Positions 8,642 to 16,929 of a stretch of 64,000 nucleotides of DNA are shown in pieces. Below the pieces are notes generated by a model. The model had not been told where the DNA came from. It did no database searches and was given only the letters and a program-made list of their open reading frames with translations. The stretch lies in contig NZ_CP023691.1 of the NCBI RefSeq assembly GCF_008704855.1, positions 5,952,001 to 6,016,000 on the forward strand, written 5' to 3'. Every line of letters starts with the position of its first letter. The first letter of the stretch is position 1. The DNA is from Streptomyces platensis (GTDB lineage Bacteria > Actinomycetota > Actinomycetes > Streptomycetales > Streptomycetaceae). The position numbers and the translations under genes were made by a program.

Positions 8642-8781
8642 GGCCGGATCGCCGGATCCCGACCCCGGGTGAAATAAATGTCTCGGCATCTGGACGACGG
8701 GCGGAAACTGCCGTTCGGTGCGTGAGACTTGTGCATGAGCAAGCTGGAATTCGCTGATCGATGAGAAGCAGAGGTCGAATG

Positions 8782-10071
8782 ATGCGTACGCGTCCGCTGA
8801 AAGTGGCGCTCCTGGGCTGTGGTGTGGTCGGCTCAGAGGTGACGCGCATCATGACGACGCACGCCGACGACCTCGCCGCCCGTATCGGTGCGCCCGTGGA
8901 GCTCGCCGGGATCGCCGTCCGCCGCCCCGACAAGGTGCGCGAGGGCGTCCCGGCCGAGCTGGTCACCACCGACGCGACCGCGCTCGTCAAACGCGGCGAC
9001 ATTGATGTCGTGATCGAGGTCATCGGCGGTATCGAGCCGGCCCGCACGCTCATCACCACCGCCTTCGAGCACGGTGCGAGCGTGGTCTCCGCCAACAAGG
9101 CGCTGGTCGCGGCGGACGGGGCGGCGCTGCACGCGGCGGCCGAGGCCAATGGCGCGGACCTGTACTACGAGGCCGCCGTCGCCGGCGCGATCCCGCTGGT
9201 GCGGCCGCTGCGCGAGTCGCTGGCCGGCGACAAGGTCAACCGGGTGCTCGGCATCGTCAACGGCACCACCAACTTCATCCTCGACAAGATGGACTCGACG
9301 GGGGCCGGTTACAGCGAGGCGCTCGACGAGGCGACCGCGCTGGGCTACGCCGAGGCCGACCCGACCGCCGATGTCGAGGGCTTCGACGCCGCCGCCAAGG
9401 CCGCGATCCTGGCCGGTATCGCCTTCCACACCCGGGTGACCATCGACGATGTGCACCGCGAGGGCCTCACGGAGGTCACCGCGGCCGATATCGCCTCCGC
9501 CAAGCGGATGGGCTGCACGGTCAAGCTGCTGGCCATCTGCGAGCGGGCCGCGGACGGTGCGTCGGTGACCGCGCGGGTGCACCCCGCGATGATTCCGCTG
9601 ACGCATCCGCTGGCCTCCGTCCGTGAGGCGTACAACGCGGTCTTCGTCGAGGCCGAGGCGGCCGGCCAGCTGATGTTCTACGGGCCGGGCGCGGGCGGTG
9701 CGCCGACCGCCTCCGCGGTCCTCGGCGACCTGGTCGCGGTCTGCCGCAATAAGCTCGCCGGGGCCACCGGACCGGGCGAGTCCGCCTACACCCGGCTGCC
9801 CGTCAGCCCCATGGGCGCGGTCACCACGCGCTACCACATCAGCCTTGATGTGGCCGACAAGCCCGGCGTGCTCGCGCAGGTCGCGAACATCTTCGCCGAT
9901 CACGGCGTATCGATCGATACGGTCCGTCAGCAGGGCAAGGACGGCGAGGCATCCCTCGTCATCGTCACCCACCGAGCGGCGGACGCGGCCCTGTCGTCGA
10001 CCGTCGGGGCACTGCGCGAGCTGGACACCGTGCGCGGTGTCGCCAGCATCATGCGGGTCGAAGGGGAGTAA
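8782..10071 (+). CDS. hom: Homoserine dehydrogenase
   Basis: About 429 residues. Reduces aspartate semialdehyde to homoserine with NAD(P)H, the branch to threonine and methionine. The N-terminal Rossmann motif is VALLGCGVVGSEV. The catalytic region includes SANKALVA, YEAAVAGAIPLV and GIVNGTTNFIL. A C-terminal ACT domain (YHISLDVADKPGVLAQVANIFADHGVSI) points to allosteric control, probably by threonine. Three in-frame ATGs exist (8761, 8779, 8782); 8782 is preferred because AGAGG lies 7 nt before it. The 8-nt gap to thrC indicates an operon. Confidence 0.96.
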   Translation: MRTRPLKVALLGCGVVGSEVTRIMTTHADDLAARIGAPVELAGIAVRRPDKVREGVPAELVTTDATALVKRGDIDVVIEVIGGIEPARTLITTAFEHGASVVSANKALVAADGAALHAAAEANGADLYYEAAVAGAIPLVRPLRESLAGDKVNRVLGIVNGTTNFILDKMDSTGAGYSEALDEATALGYAEADPTADVEGFDAAAKAAILAGIAFHTRVTIDDVHREGLTEVTAADIASAKRMGCTVKLLAICERAADGASVTARVHPAMIPLTHPLASVREAYNAVFVEAEAAGQLMFYGPGAGGAPTASAVLGDLVAVCRNKLAGATGPGESAYTRLPVSPMGAVTTRYHISLDVADKPGVLAQVANIFADHGVSIDTVRQQGKDGEASLVIVTHRAADAALSSTVGALRELDTVRGVASIMRVEGE

Positions 10072-10079
10072 AGGAACCC

Positions 10080-11156
10080 ATGTCTGCCAATTCCACCGCG
10101 AGCCGTCAGTGGCGCGGAATCATCGAGGAATACCGTGACCGGCTGCCGGTCAGCGACACGACCGAGGTCGTCACCCTCCGGGAGGGCGGCACCCCCCTCG
10201 TCCCGGCGCAGCTGCTCTCCGAGCGCACCGGCTGCGAGGTGCACCTCAAGGTCGAGGGTGCCAACCCCACCGGTTCCTTCAAGGACCGCGGCATGACGAT
10301 GGCCATCACGCGCGCCAAGGAGGAGGGCGCCAAGGCGGTCATCTGCGCCTCCACCGGCAACACCTCCGCCTCGGCCGCGGCCTACGCGGTCCGCGCCGGC
10401 ATGGTCTGCGCCGTCCTCGTCCCGCAGGGCAAGATCGCGCTCGGCAAGATGGGCCAGGCGCTGGTCCACGGCGCGAAGATCCTCCAGGTCGACGGAAATT
10501 TCGACGACTGTCTGACGCTGGCCCGGAGCCTCTCCGACAACTACCCCGTCGCACTTGTGAACTCCGTGAACCCGGTGCGCATCGAGGGCCAGAAGACCGC
10601 GGCCTTCGAAATCGTCGACATGCTCGGCGACGCCCCCGACATCCATGTGCTGCCCGTCGGCAACGCCGGCAACATCACGGCGTACTGGAAGGGCTACCGC
10701 GAGTACGCGGCCGACGGGATCGCCTCGCACACCCCGCGGATGTGGGGCTTCCAGGCCTCCGGCAGCGCGCCGATCGTGCGCGGTGAGGTCGTCAAGGACC
10801 CGACCACCATCGCCACCGCGATCCGTATCGGCAACCCGGCCTCGTGGTCGTACGCCCAGCAGGCGCGGGACGAGTCGGGCGGCTTCATCGACGACGTGAC
10901 CGACCGTCAAATCCTGGCCGCCTACCGCCTGTTGGCGGCGCGGGAGGGCGTCTTCGTGGAGCCCGCCTCGGCCGCCTCGGTGGCCGGTCTGCTCAAGGCC
11001 GCAGAAGAGGGCAAGGTCGACCCCGGCCAGCGCATCGTCTGCACGGTGACCGGTAACGGCCTCAAGGACCCGGACTGGGCGGTGGCCGGAGCGCCGCAGC
11101 CGGTCACGGTCCCGATCGACGCGGACGCCGCGGCCGAGCGCCTGGGCCTCGCCTAG
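10080..11156 (+). CDS. thrC: Threonine synthase
   Basis: 358 residues. A PLP enzyme of fold II that converts O-phosphohomoserine to L-threonine. PLP lysine K68 is in NPTGSFKDRGM; the substrate-binding ASTGNTSASAAAYA loop, the PVGNAGNITAYWKGY phosphate-binding loop and the closing VCTVTGNGLKDP motif are present. AAGGAA precedes the ATG. It is coupled to hom (8-nt gap), while thrB, which makes its substrate, lies 344 nt downstream behind a hairpin. Confidence 0.97.
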   Translation: MSANSTASRQWRGIIEEYRDRLPVSDTTEVVTLREGGTPLVPAQLLSERTGCEVHLKVEGANPTGSFKDRGMTMAITRAKEEGAKAVICASTGNTSASAAAYAVRAGMVCAVLVPQGKIALGKMGQALVHGAKILQVDGNFDDCLTLARSLSDNYPVALVNSVNPVRIEGQKTAAFEIVDMLGDAPDIHVLPVGNAGNITAYWKGYREYAADGIASHTPRMWGFQASGSAPIVRGEVVKDPTTIATAIRIGNPASWSYAQQARDESGGFIDDVTDRQILAAYRLLAAREGVFVEPASAASVAGLLKAAEEGKVDPGQRIVCTVTGNGLKDPDWAVAGAPQPVTVPIDADAAAERLGLA

Positions 11157-11198
11157 GACCCGGCGGCCGTACGGGCGGATTCGCCGCGTACGGCACAC

Positions 11199-11227
11199 GA
11201 TGACGGGGCGGCCCGCGCCCCGTCATC
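11199..11227 (+). terminator. Hairpin terminator after thrC
   Basis: Perfect 11-bp stem GATGACGGGGC / GCCCCGTCATC with a 7-nt loop. There is no U-tract, as is common in this GC class. A smaller stem CCGTACG/CGTACGG precedes it at 11167-11193. Confidence 0.6.
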
Positions 11228-11328
11228 CCCCGCGCAGCAAATTGCGCAAAGGCTGCAAAGATCATCGAAGGCGGCGTCGGGGCACAGGAAGGCGCGCGAC
11301 ACGCATCGTGCGCCTCCTGTGCGCCCTA

Positions 11329-11358
11329 TGTCGCGACAGAACCTTCCTTCGATAGGCT
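11329..11358 (+). promoter_or_regulatory. Candidate thrB promoter with palindrome
   Basis: TAGGCT (11353-11358) is a -10 candidate. The -35 position falls in the perfect 10-bp palindrome TGTCGCGACA (11329-11338), a possible operator. The leader to thrB would be about 135 nt. The rest of the 344-nt thrC-thrB gap holds the thrC hairpin and an imperfect inverted repeat at about 11287-11318. Confidence 0.4.
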
Positions 11359-11500
11359 GGCAGCCAACTCCCCTCCCCACGGCATAACGCAGTGGTGTTC
11401 AGGGCAGGTCAGAACAGACCCCAGGAAGTCGGCCGGGCACTTCGGTGCCGCGGCGCTCCGGGGCAGTACCGCAGCATCAATCAAGGAGAGTCATCGAGCG

Positions 11501-12418
11501 ATGGCCGGTCCCGCGTTCCGCGCCGCCGCCGTCCGGGTGCGCACCCCCGCTACCAGCGCCAATCTCGGTCCCGGCTTCGATGCCCTGGGTCTTTCCCTGG
11601 GCCTGTACGACGATGTCGTGGTGCGCGTCGCCGACTCCGGACTGCACATCGACATCGCAGGTGAGGGCGCCGGCACGCTCCCCCGCGACGAGAGTCATCT
11701 GCTCGTACGGTCGATGCGCGCCGCCTTCGAGCTGCTCGGCGGGCAGCCGCGCGGCCTGGAAATCGTCTGCGCCAACCGCATCCCGCACGGCCGTGGCCTG
11801 GGGTCTTCCTCGGCCGCCATCTGCGCGGGCATCGTCGCCGCCCGCGCCGTGACGATAGGCGGTGAACAGAAGCTCGACGACGCCGGGCTGCTGGAGCTGG
11901 CCACCGAGATCGAGGGCCACCCCGACAATGTCGCCGCCTGTCTGCTGGGCGGATTCACGCTCGCCTGGATGGACACCGGAACCGCCCACGCGATCCGGAT
12001 GGATCCCGCCGATTCCATCGTTCCGGTGGTCTTCGTCCCCGGGAAGCCGGTGCTGACCGAGACCGCCCGTGGACTGCTGCCGCGCACCGTCCCGCATGTG
12101 GACGCCGCGGCCAACGCCGGCCGCGCCGCACTGCTCGTCGAGGCCCTGACCAGGCGCCCCGAGCTGTTGCTCGCCGCGACCGAGGACCGACTCCACCAGG
12201 AGTACCGCGCCCCCGCGATGCCGGAGAGCGTGGCCCTGGTGAACCGACTGCGTGCGGACGGCGTCCCCGCAGTTGTGTCCGGTGCGGGCCCCACGGTCCT
12301 CGCACTGGTCGAGGACGCGGCGGCCGACAAGGTCGCGGCACTGGCGGGAGAGGGGTGGGCGGCCAACCGGCTGACCCTCGATGCGGCGGGCACCTGCGTA
12401 CTGCCGCTCGCCGGGTGA
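11501..12418 (+). CDS. thrB: Homoserine kinase
   Basis: 305 residues, GHMP kinase family. Phosphorylates homoserine with ATP, feeding ThrC. It carries the N-terminal VRVRTPATSANLGPGFDALGL motif, the ATP-binding loop PHGRGLGSSSAA at about residues 94-106, and the C-terminal VSGAGPTVLAL glycine motif. AAGGAG lies 11-16 nt before ATG 11501. It is separated from hom-thrC and has its own candidate promoter, so it may be set independently. Confidence 0.97.
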   Translation: MAGPAFRAAAVRVRTPATSANLGPGFDALGLSLGLYDDVVVRVADSGLHIDIAGEGAGTLPRDESHLLVRSMRAAFELLGGQPRGLEIVCANRIPHGRGLGSSSAAICAGIVAARAVTIGGEQKLDDAGLLELATEIEGHPDNVAACLLGGFTLAWMDTGTAHAIRMDPADSIVPVVFVPGKPVLTETARGLLPRTVPHVDAAANAGRAALLVEALTRRPELLLAATEDRLHQEYRAPAMPESVALVNRLRADGVPAVVSGAGPTVLALVEDAAADKVAALAGEGWAANRLTLDAAGTCVLPLAG

Positions 12419-12456
12419 TCACGCGGGTGATCGACGATTGCCGGTCATTGAGAGGG

Positions 12457-12483
12457 GGAATGTTTGTTGGACCCGGTAGTGTT
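12457..12483 (+). promoter_or_regulatory. Candidate sigma-R type promoter upstream of rho
   Basis: GGAAT (12457-12461), 19-nt spacer, GTT (12481-12483), matching the Streptomyces thiol-stress sigma factor consensus GGAAT-N18/19-GTT. It would give a leader of about 300 nt before the GTG of rho. The rest of 12419-12791 shows no ORF with a start signal; a long leader is common for rho genes that attenuate themselves, but no such structure was established here. Confidence 0.45.
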
Positions 12484-12791
12484 AACCTCAAGTCAGTACT
12501 CGACGCCTGAGTGGCGCGGTGCTTCGTGTCCCCCATAGGGACCACTTTCTTCCGGGAGCCTCCCAAACTGCTCGGAGCAATGGCCTGAGCAGGTGTGAGC
12601 ACGCTCCGGAATCGGCGTGACGACATGGGCCACTCTGCATCTCTTCACGCCGGCGCCATGAACTGATCTCTCCGCCACTTCCGGCGGGACCACCGCCCCG
12701 GCACCGGTCCACAAGACCAAGGACCCAGCCGGACAGCACAACCGGTCGCCGAGCCAGACAGGCCGACGCCCGCTCCAGGGAAGGACCCTTC

Positions 12792-14828
12792 GTGAGCGAC
12801 ACCACCGATCTGATGGGCGCGCGCACCGATGGCAGTGCCACCGCGCCCGCCACGGACGCTGCCGCCGCGCCTGCTACCACGCGGCGCCGCCGTTCCGGCA
12901 CCGGCCTTGACGGCATGGTCCTGGCGGAGCTTCAGCAGGTCGCCTCAGGCCTCGGTATCAAGGGCACCGCGCGGATGCGCAAGAGCCAGCTGATCGAGGT
13001 CATCAAGGAGAAGCAGGCCGGAGGCTCAGGCTCCGCCGCCAAGGCCGACGCGCCTGCCGACACCGAGACCAAGCCCAAGCGCCGGACGACCTCCAAGGCC
13101 CGCACCGGCGACGACGGCGCGGAGCAGGCCGGCGGCAAGTCCGCCAAGTCCGCCAAGGGCGACAAGGCCGCGGACCAGGCCCAGCAGCAGATCGACATCC
13201 CCGGCCAGCCGGTGAGCGACGAGCAGCCGGCCGGCGAGCGCCGCCGGCGTCGCGCCACCTCCGCCGCGGGCAGCCCCGAGGCCGCCTCGGGCGACCTCAA
13301 GACCGACACCAAGGTCGAGGCGAAGACCGAGGTCAAGGCGGACGCCAAGACCGACACCGCGGTGTCCCCGCAGGAGACCGGCGAGGGCCGGCCCGGCAAG
13401 GGCGGCGAGCGCCAGGACCGCGGCGACCGCGGTGACCGCGGCCAGAAGGGTGACCGTGGCGACCGCGGTGACCGCGGCCAGCGCCAGCGTGACCGCCGCA
13501 AGGGCGACGCCGGTGACGGCGGCGGACAGGGCGGCCAGCGCCAGCGGGACCGCGGCGACCGCCGTACCGAGGACGACGACGACTTCGAGGGTGGCCGCCG
13601 GGGCCGTCGTGGCCGCTACCGCGACCGCCGGGGCCGTCGCGGCGGCCGTGAGGACTTCGGCAACGAGCCGCAGGTGTCCGAGGACGACGTCCTGATCCCG
13701 GTCGCGGGCATCCTCGACATCCTCGACAACTACGCGTTCATCCGGACCTCCGGCTACCTGCCCGGCCCGAACGACGTCTACGTCTCGCTCGCCCAGGTCC
13801 GCAAGAACGGTCTGCGCAAGGGTGACCACGTCACCGGCGCGGTCCGCCAGCCCAAGGACGGCGAGCGGCGCGAGAAGTTCAACGCGCTGGTCCGGCTCGA
13901 CACGGTCAACAGCGTGGCGCCCGAACAGGGCCGCGGACGGCCGGAGTTCGGGAAGCTGACGCCCCTTTACCCGCAGGATCGACTGCGCCTGGAGGGTGAG
14001 TCGGGCGGTCTGACGACCCGGATCATCGACCTGGTCACGCCGATCGGCAAGGGCCAGCGAGGGCTGATCGTGGCCCCGCCGAAGACCGGCAAGACCATGA
14101 TCATGCAGGCGATCGCCAACTCGATCACCCGCAACAACCCCGAGTGCCACCTGATGGTCGTCCTTGTCGACGAGCGTCCGGAAGAGGTCACCGACATGCA
14201 GCGGTCGGTGAAGGGCGAGGTCATCTCCTCGACCTTCGACCGCCCGGCCGAGGACCACACCACCGTCGCCGAGCTGGCCATCGAGCGCGCCAAGCGCCTC
14301 GTCGAGCTGGGTCACGACGTGGTCGTCCTGCTGGACTCGATCACCCGTCTGGGCCGTGCGTACAACCTCGCCGCCCCGGCCTCGGGCCGCATCCTGTCCG
14401 GTGGTGTCGACTCGACCGCGCTCTACCCGCCGAAGCGCTTCTTCGGTGCGGCGCGCAACATCGAGGACGGCGGTTCGCTGACCATCCTGGCCACCGCGCT
14501 GGTCGAGACCGGCTCGCGGATGGACGAGGTGATCTTCGAGGAGTTCAAGGGCACCGGCAACCTGGAGCTCAAGCTCGACCGCAAGCTCTCGGACAAGCGC
14601 ATCTTCCCGGCGGTGGACGTGGACGCGTCCAGCACCCGTAAGGAAGAGATCCTCATGGGCAGCGACGAGCTCGCCATCGTGTGGAAGCTGCGCCGGGTGC
14701 TGCACGCCCTGGACCAGCAGCAGGCCATCGAGCTGCTGCTGGACAAGATGAAGCAGACGAAGTCCAACGCGGAGTTCCTGCTCCAGATCCAGAAGACGAC
14801 CCCGACCGCGGGCAACGGCAACGACTGA
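12792..14828 (+). CDS. rho: Transcription termination factor Rho
   Basis: 678 residues, far longer than the ~420 of E. coli Rho. Order: Rho N-terminal domain (about residues 35-75, LDGMVLAELQQVASGLGI); a 210-residue insertion rich in Lys/Glu/Ala then Arg/Gly/Asp, with GDRGDRG runs; the OB-fold RNA-binding domain (about 295-375, GILDILDNYAFIRTSGYLPGPNDVYVS); then the RecA-like motor with Walker A APPKTGKT (K434) and LLDSITRLGRAYN. The long charged insertion is typical of actinobacterial Rho and probably adds RNA contacts. GTG start, with AGGGAAGGA upstream. Hexameric, ATP-driven RNA translocase ending transcription. Confidence 0.98.
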   Translation: MSDTTDLMGARTDGSATAPATDAAAAPATTRRRRSGTGLDGMVLAELQQVASGLGIKGTARMRKSQLIEVIKEKQAGGSGSAAKADAPADTETKPKRRTTSKARTGDDGAEQAGGKSAKSAKGDKAADQAQQQIDIPGQPVSDEQPAGERRRRRATSAAGSPEAASGDLKTDTKVEAKTEVKADAKTDTAVSPQETGEGRPGKGGERQDRGDRGDRGQKGDRGDRGDRGQRQRDRRKGDAGDGGGQGGQRQRDRGDRRTEDDDDFEGGRRGRRGRYRDRRGRRGGREDFGNEPQVSEDDVLIPVAGILDILDNYAFIRTSGYLPGPNDVYVSLAQVRKNGLRKGDHVTGAVRQPKDGERREKFNALVRLDTVNSVAPEQGRGRPEFGKLTPLYPQDRLRLEGESGGLTTRIIDLVTPIGKGQRGLIVAPPKTGKTMIMQAIANSITRNNPECHLMVVLVDERPEEVTDMQRSVKGEVISSTFDRPAEDHTTVAELAIERAKRLVELGHDVVVLLDSITRLGRAYNLAAPASGRILSGGVDSTALYPPKRFFGAARNIEDGGSLTILATALVETGSRMDEVIFEEFKGTGNLELKLDRKLSDKRIFPAVDVDASSTRKEEILMGSDELAIVWKLRRVLHALDQQQAIELLLDKMKQTKSNAEFLLQIQKTTPTAGNGND

Positions 14829-14861
14829 CGCCCGCCGGGCGCGTCCTGGCGCCGTACACCG

Positions 14862-14895
14862 AGCCCTCCTCGCCCTCACGGGTGAGGGGGGCTTT
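14862..14895 (+). terminator. Terminator after rho
   Basis: A 14-bp stem with two G-U pairs (AGCCCTCCTCGCCC / GGGTGAGGGGGGCT), a 4-nt loop TCAC and a short T run. It starts 34 nt after the stop codon. Confidence 0.6.
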
Positions 14896-15232
14896 GTGCT
14901 GGGCGGCCCGTACGGGACGGGCCGCGGGCGGTGATCTGTGACCTGGGCCGCGCCCCGAAGGCCCCCTCACGGGCGCGCCTGAGACCTTCCGCACAGATCC
15001 GCGGGAACCCGCACGGTTCCAGCCATGGCGGAAAAAGGGACGAAAGCCCAGGTGATGCAGGCGAAGGTCCCGGGGCTGTCCACCCGGCCGCCGCGGATTT
15101 CTAAGAAATCGCTCATGACTCGCTGTGCAACCCTTCCCGTCGACCTCCCGTCTGACAAGGAGCAACGGGCCGTGGCAGCACTCCGCACGGCGGCGGCGAG
15201 GGGCAGCCGAGCGAACGAGGACTGAGGAGCAG
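14896..15232 (+). other. Region between rho and the LCP gene
   Basis: Contains a 66-codon ORF (15025-15225, MAEKGTKAQVMQAKV...) that ends 7 nt before the LCP start; it has no visible ribosome binding site or known relative and is not called. It also contains the palindrome described separately. The LCP promoter must lie here, but no clear -10/-35 pair was seen. Confidence 0.5.
15096..15110. promoter_or_regulatory. Perfect AT-rich palindrome upstream of the LCP gene
   Basis: GATTTCTAAGAAATC: two 7-nt arms around a central A. An AT-rich perfect dyad is unusual in this sequence and lies 123 nt before the LCP start, so it is a plausible operator. The regulator is unknown. Confidence 0.4.
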
Positions 15233-16357
15233 ATGGCGGACAGCAGCGGGAGCGCGAAGACGGCCGAAACCCGTGGCCGCGCCCTACGTCCCAAGGGACG
15301 CCGGCGCAAGGGGCCGACCCGACGCCGCCGAATAGCGACCATCACTGTATGCGGGCTGGTCAGTGTGGTGCTGCTCGGTGGTGCCGGACTCGGCTACGTC
15401 TACTTCAAGCTCAACGGCAATCTGAAGGGCGTCGACATCAACGCCGCCCTCGGACACGACCGGCCGAAGAATGTCGACGACGGGTCGATGGACATCCTGG
15501 TGATGGGCTCCGACTCCCGCGCCGGCAAGAACAACGAGTACGGCCGGGACGAGGGCGCCGCGCGTTCCGACACGGCGATGATCATGCACGTCTACAAGGG
15601 CCGTAAGAAGGCCAGCGTGGTCAGCGTCCCCCGGGACACCATGATCAAGCGCCCCGACTGCTCCAAGGACGGCAAGGACGTCCCCGGGGCGAACCGGGCG
15701 ATGTTCAACACCGCGTTCGAGGTCGGCGGCCCGGCCTGCGCCGTGAAGACCGTCGAAACGATCAGCGGCATCCGGATGGACCACTTCGTCGAGGTCGACT
15801 TCACCGGCTTCAAGAAGCTCATCGACGCGCTGGGCGGGGTGGAGATCACCACCAGCAAGGCGATCGACGACAACAGCAGCCATCTGCATCTGAAGCCCGG
15901 CACCCACACGCTGGACGGTGAGCACGCCCTCGGCCTCGTCCGGACCCGGCACGGTGTCCCCGGCGGCGACGGCAGCGACCTCGGCCGCATCCAGCTCCAG
16001 CAGACCTTCATCAAGGCCCTGCTGAAGCAGGTCAAGAACGTCGGGGTGCTCACCAACCCCGCCAAGCTCTACGACATCGCCGACACGGCCACCAAGGCCG
16101 TCACCACCGACACCGACCTCAACTCGGTCAGTGAACTGACCGGCCTGGCCAAGAGCCTGGGCAGCATCGGTGCGGAGAACATCGACATGATGACGCTGCC
16201 GGTGGCCTACGACCCCCAGGACCCCGACCGGGTGCTGCCGCTGACCAAGCAGAGCCGCCAGGTCTGGGACGCGCTCCGGCAGGACAAGGAGATCCCCAAG
16301 TCCGCGATCAAGGGGTCGGCCGGTGACAAGGGCGGCACGGACAACTACGTGAAGTAG
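15233..16357 (+). CDS. LytR-CpsA-Psr (LCP) family cell-wall glycopolymer ligase
   Basis: 374 residues from ATG 15233, set by GAGGAG 4-5 nt upstream; an upstream frame extension to 15125 lacks a signal. Topology: a basic cytoplasmic head (RRRKGPTRRRR), one membrane anchor at about residues 34-57, and an external LCP domain. Conserved phosphate and pyrophosphate contacts are visible in MGSDSRAG, RSDTAMIMHVY, VSVPRDTMI and the RTRHG...GSDLGRIQLQQ segment. Family members move undecaprenyl-linked polymers (teichoic-type or polysaccharides) onto peptidoglycan. The polyprenyl-phosphate GlcNAc-1-P transferase further downstream could supply the lipid-linked donor. Hairpin terminator after the gene. 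Confidence 0.93.
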   Translation: MADSSGSAKTAETRGRALRPKGRRRKGPTRRRRIATITVCGLVSVVLLGGAGLGYVYFKLNGNLKGVDINAALGHDRPKNVDDGSMDILVMGSDSRAGKNNEYGRDEGAARSDTAMIMHVYKGRKKASVVSVPRDTMIKRPDCSKDGKDVPGANRAMFNTAFEVGGPACAVKTVETISGIRMDHFVEVDFTGFKKLIDALGGVEITTSKAIDDNSSHLHLKPGTHTLDGEHALGLVRTRHGVPGGDGSDLGRIQLQQTFIKALLKQVKNVGVLTNPAKLYDIADTATKAVTTDTDLNSVSELTGLAKSLGSIGAENIDMMTLPVAYDPQDPDRVLPLTKQSRQVWDALRQDKEIPKSAIKGSAGDKGGTDNYVK

Positions 16358-16369
16358 CCGCTGTCCAGC

Positions 16370-16397
16370 GGTTCCGGGGTCCGGCGGCCCCGGAACC
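16370..16397 (+). terminator. Terminator after the LCP gene
   Basis: Perfect 10-bp stem GGTTCCGGGG / CCCCGGAACC, loop of 8 nt, no U-tract. It ends 7 nt before the rpmE promoter motif. Confidence 0.6.
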
Positions 16398-16404
16398 GGC
16401 CGGG

Positions 16405-16430
16405 GGAATAGTTGCGTCCGCACCCCGGTT
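16405..16430 (+). promoter_or_regulatory. Sigma-R type promoter of rpmE
   Basis: GGAAT (16405-16409, preceded by GGG), 18-nt spacer and GTT (16428-16430): an exact match to the sigma-R consensus. From memory, rpmE is among the reported sigma-R targets in S. coelicolor, linking L31 supply to thiol oxidative stress. The leader would be roughly 95 nt. Confidence 0.7.
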
Positions 16431-16532
16431 TTGGGAGATGCGGCTAGTCCTGGCAGACTGGACCGTCGGCCCCGGTTCACGTGACGCAACCCGCGACACG
16501 ACCCGGTGCACTCCCGAACCTAGGAGAATCCC

Positions 16533-16754
16533 TTGAAGCGCGACATTCACCCGGAGTACGTCGAGACCCAGGTCAGCTGCACCTGTGGCGCGTCCTTCAC
16601 CACCCGTAGCACGGTCGCCAGCGGCACGGTCCGCGCCGACATCTGCTCCGAGTGCCACCCGTTCTACACCGGCAAGCAGAAGATCATGGACACGGGCGGC
16701 CGCGTGGCCCGCTTCGAGGCCCGCTTCGGCAAGGGCGCCGCTGCCAAGAAGTAG
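16533..16754 (+). CDS. rpmE: 50S ribosomal protein L31 (zinc-binding form)
   Basis: 73 residues. The N-terminus MKRDIHPEY and the four-Cys set C16, C18, C38, C41 identify the C+ zinc-ribbon form of L31, located at the central protuberance of the ribosome. The TTG start at 16533 is supported by TAGGAG 8 nt upstream and by the family N-terminus. It is a single gene between a hairpin and a strong terminator. The Cys cluster plus the sigma-R promoter suggest that its zinc release or turnover is tied to oxidative stress (inference). Confidence 0.98.
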   Translation: MKRDIHPEYVETQVSCTCGASFTTRSTVASGTVRADICSECHPFYTGKQKIMDTGGRVARFEARFGKGAAAKK

Positions 16755-16766
16755 CGACCCTCAAGG

Positions 16767-16814
16767 CGCCGGTCTCCGGTCGCCCCTGCTCAGGGGTGAC
16801 CGGACCGGCGTTTT
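16767..16814 (+). terminator. Strong terminator after rpmE
   Basis: Long hairpin CGCCGGTCTCCGGTCGCCCC / GGGGTGACCGGACCGGCG with small bulges and loop TGCTCA, followed by TTTT. Confidence 0.85.
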
Positions 16815-16929
16815 GTCGTCCTGGCCCTTGGCTCCCGTACGGGCGTCCCGGGGCCCGCGGCGCAGCACCCCCCACGGGCCGGCGCCCCGGTACTCCGGTC
16901 ATCACAGCAGCCAGTAGAGGAACTCCACG

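Noticed and set aside
8678..8725. 15-codon ORF (MSRHLDDGRKLPFGA) before hom, considered as a leader peptide
   Set aside because: No run of Thr, Ile or Met codons and no attenuator hairpins visible.
15025..15225. 66-codon ORF ending just before the LCP gene
   Set aside because: No ribosome binding site, mixed codon bias and no recognisable relative; the palindrome inside it suggests regulatory DNA.
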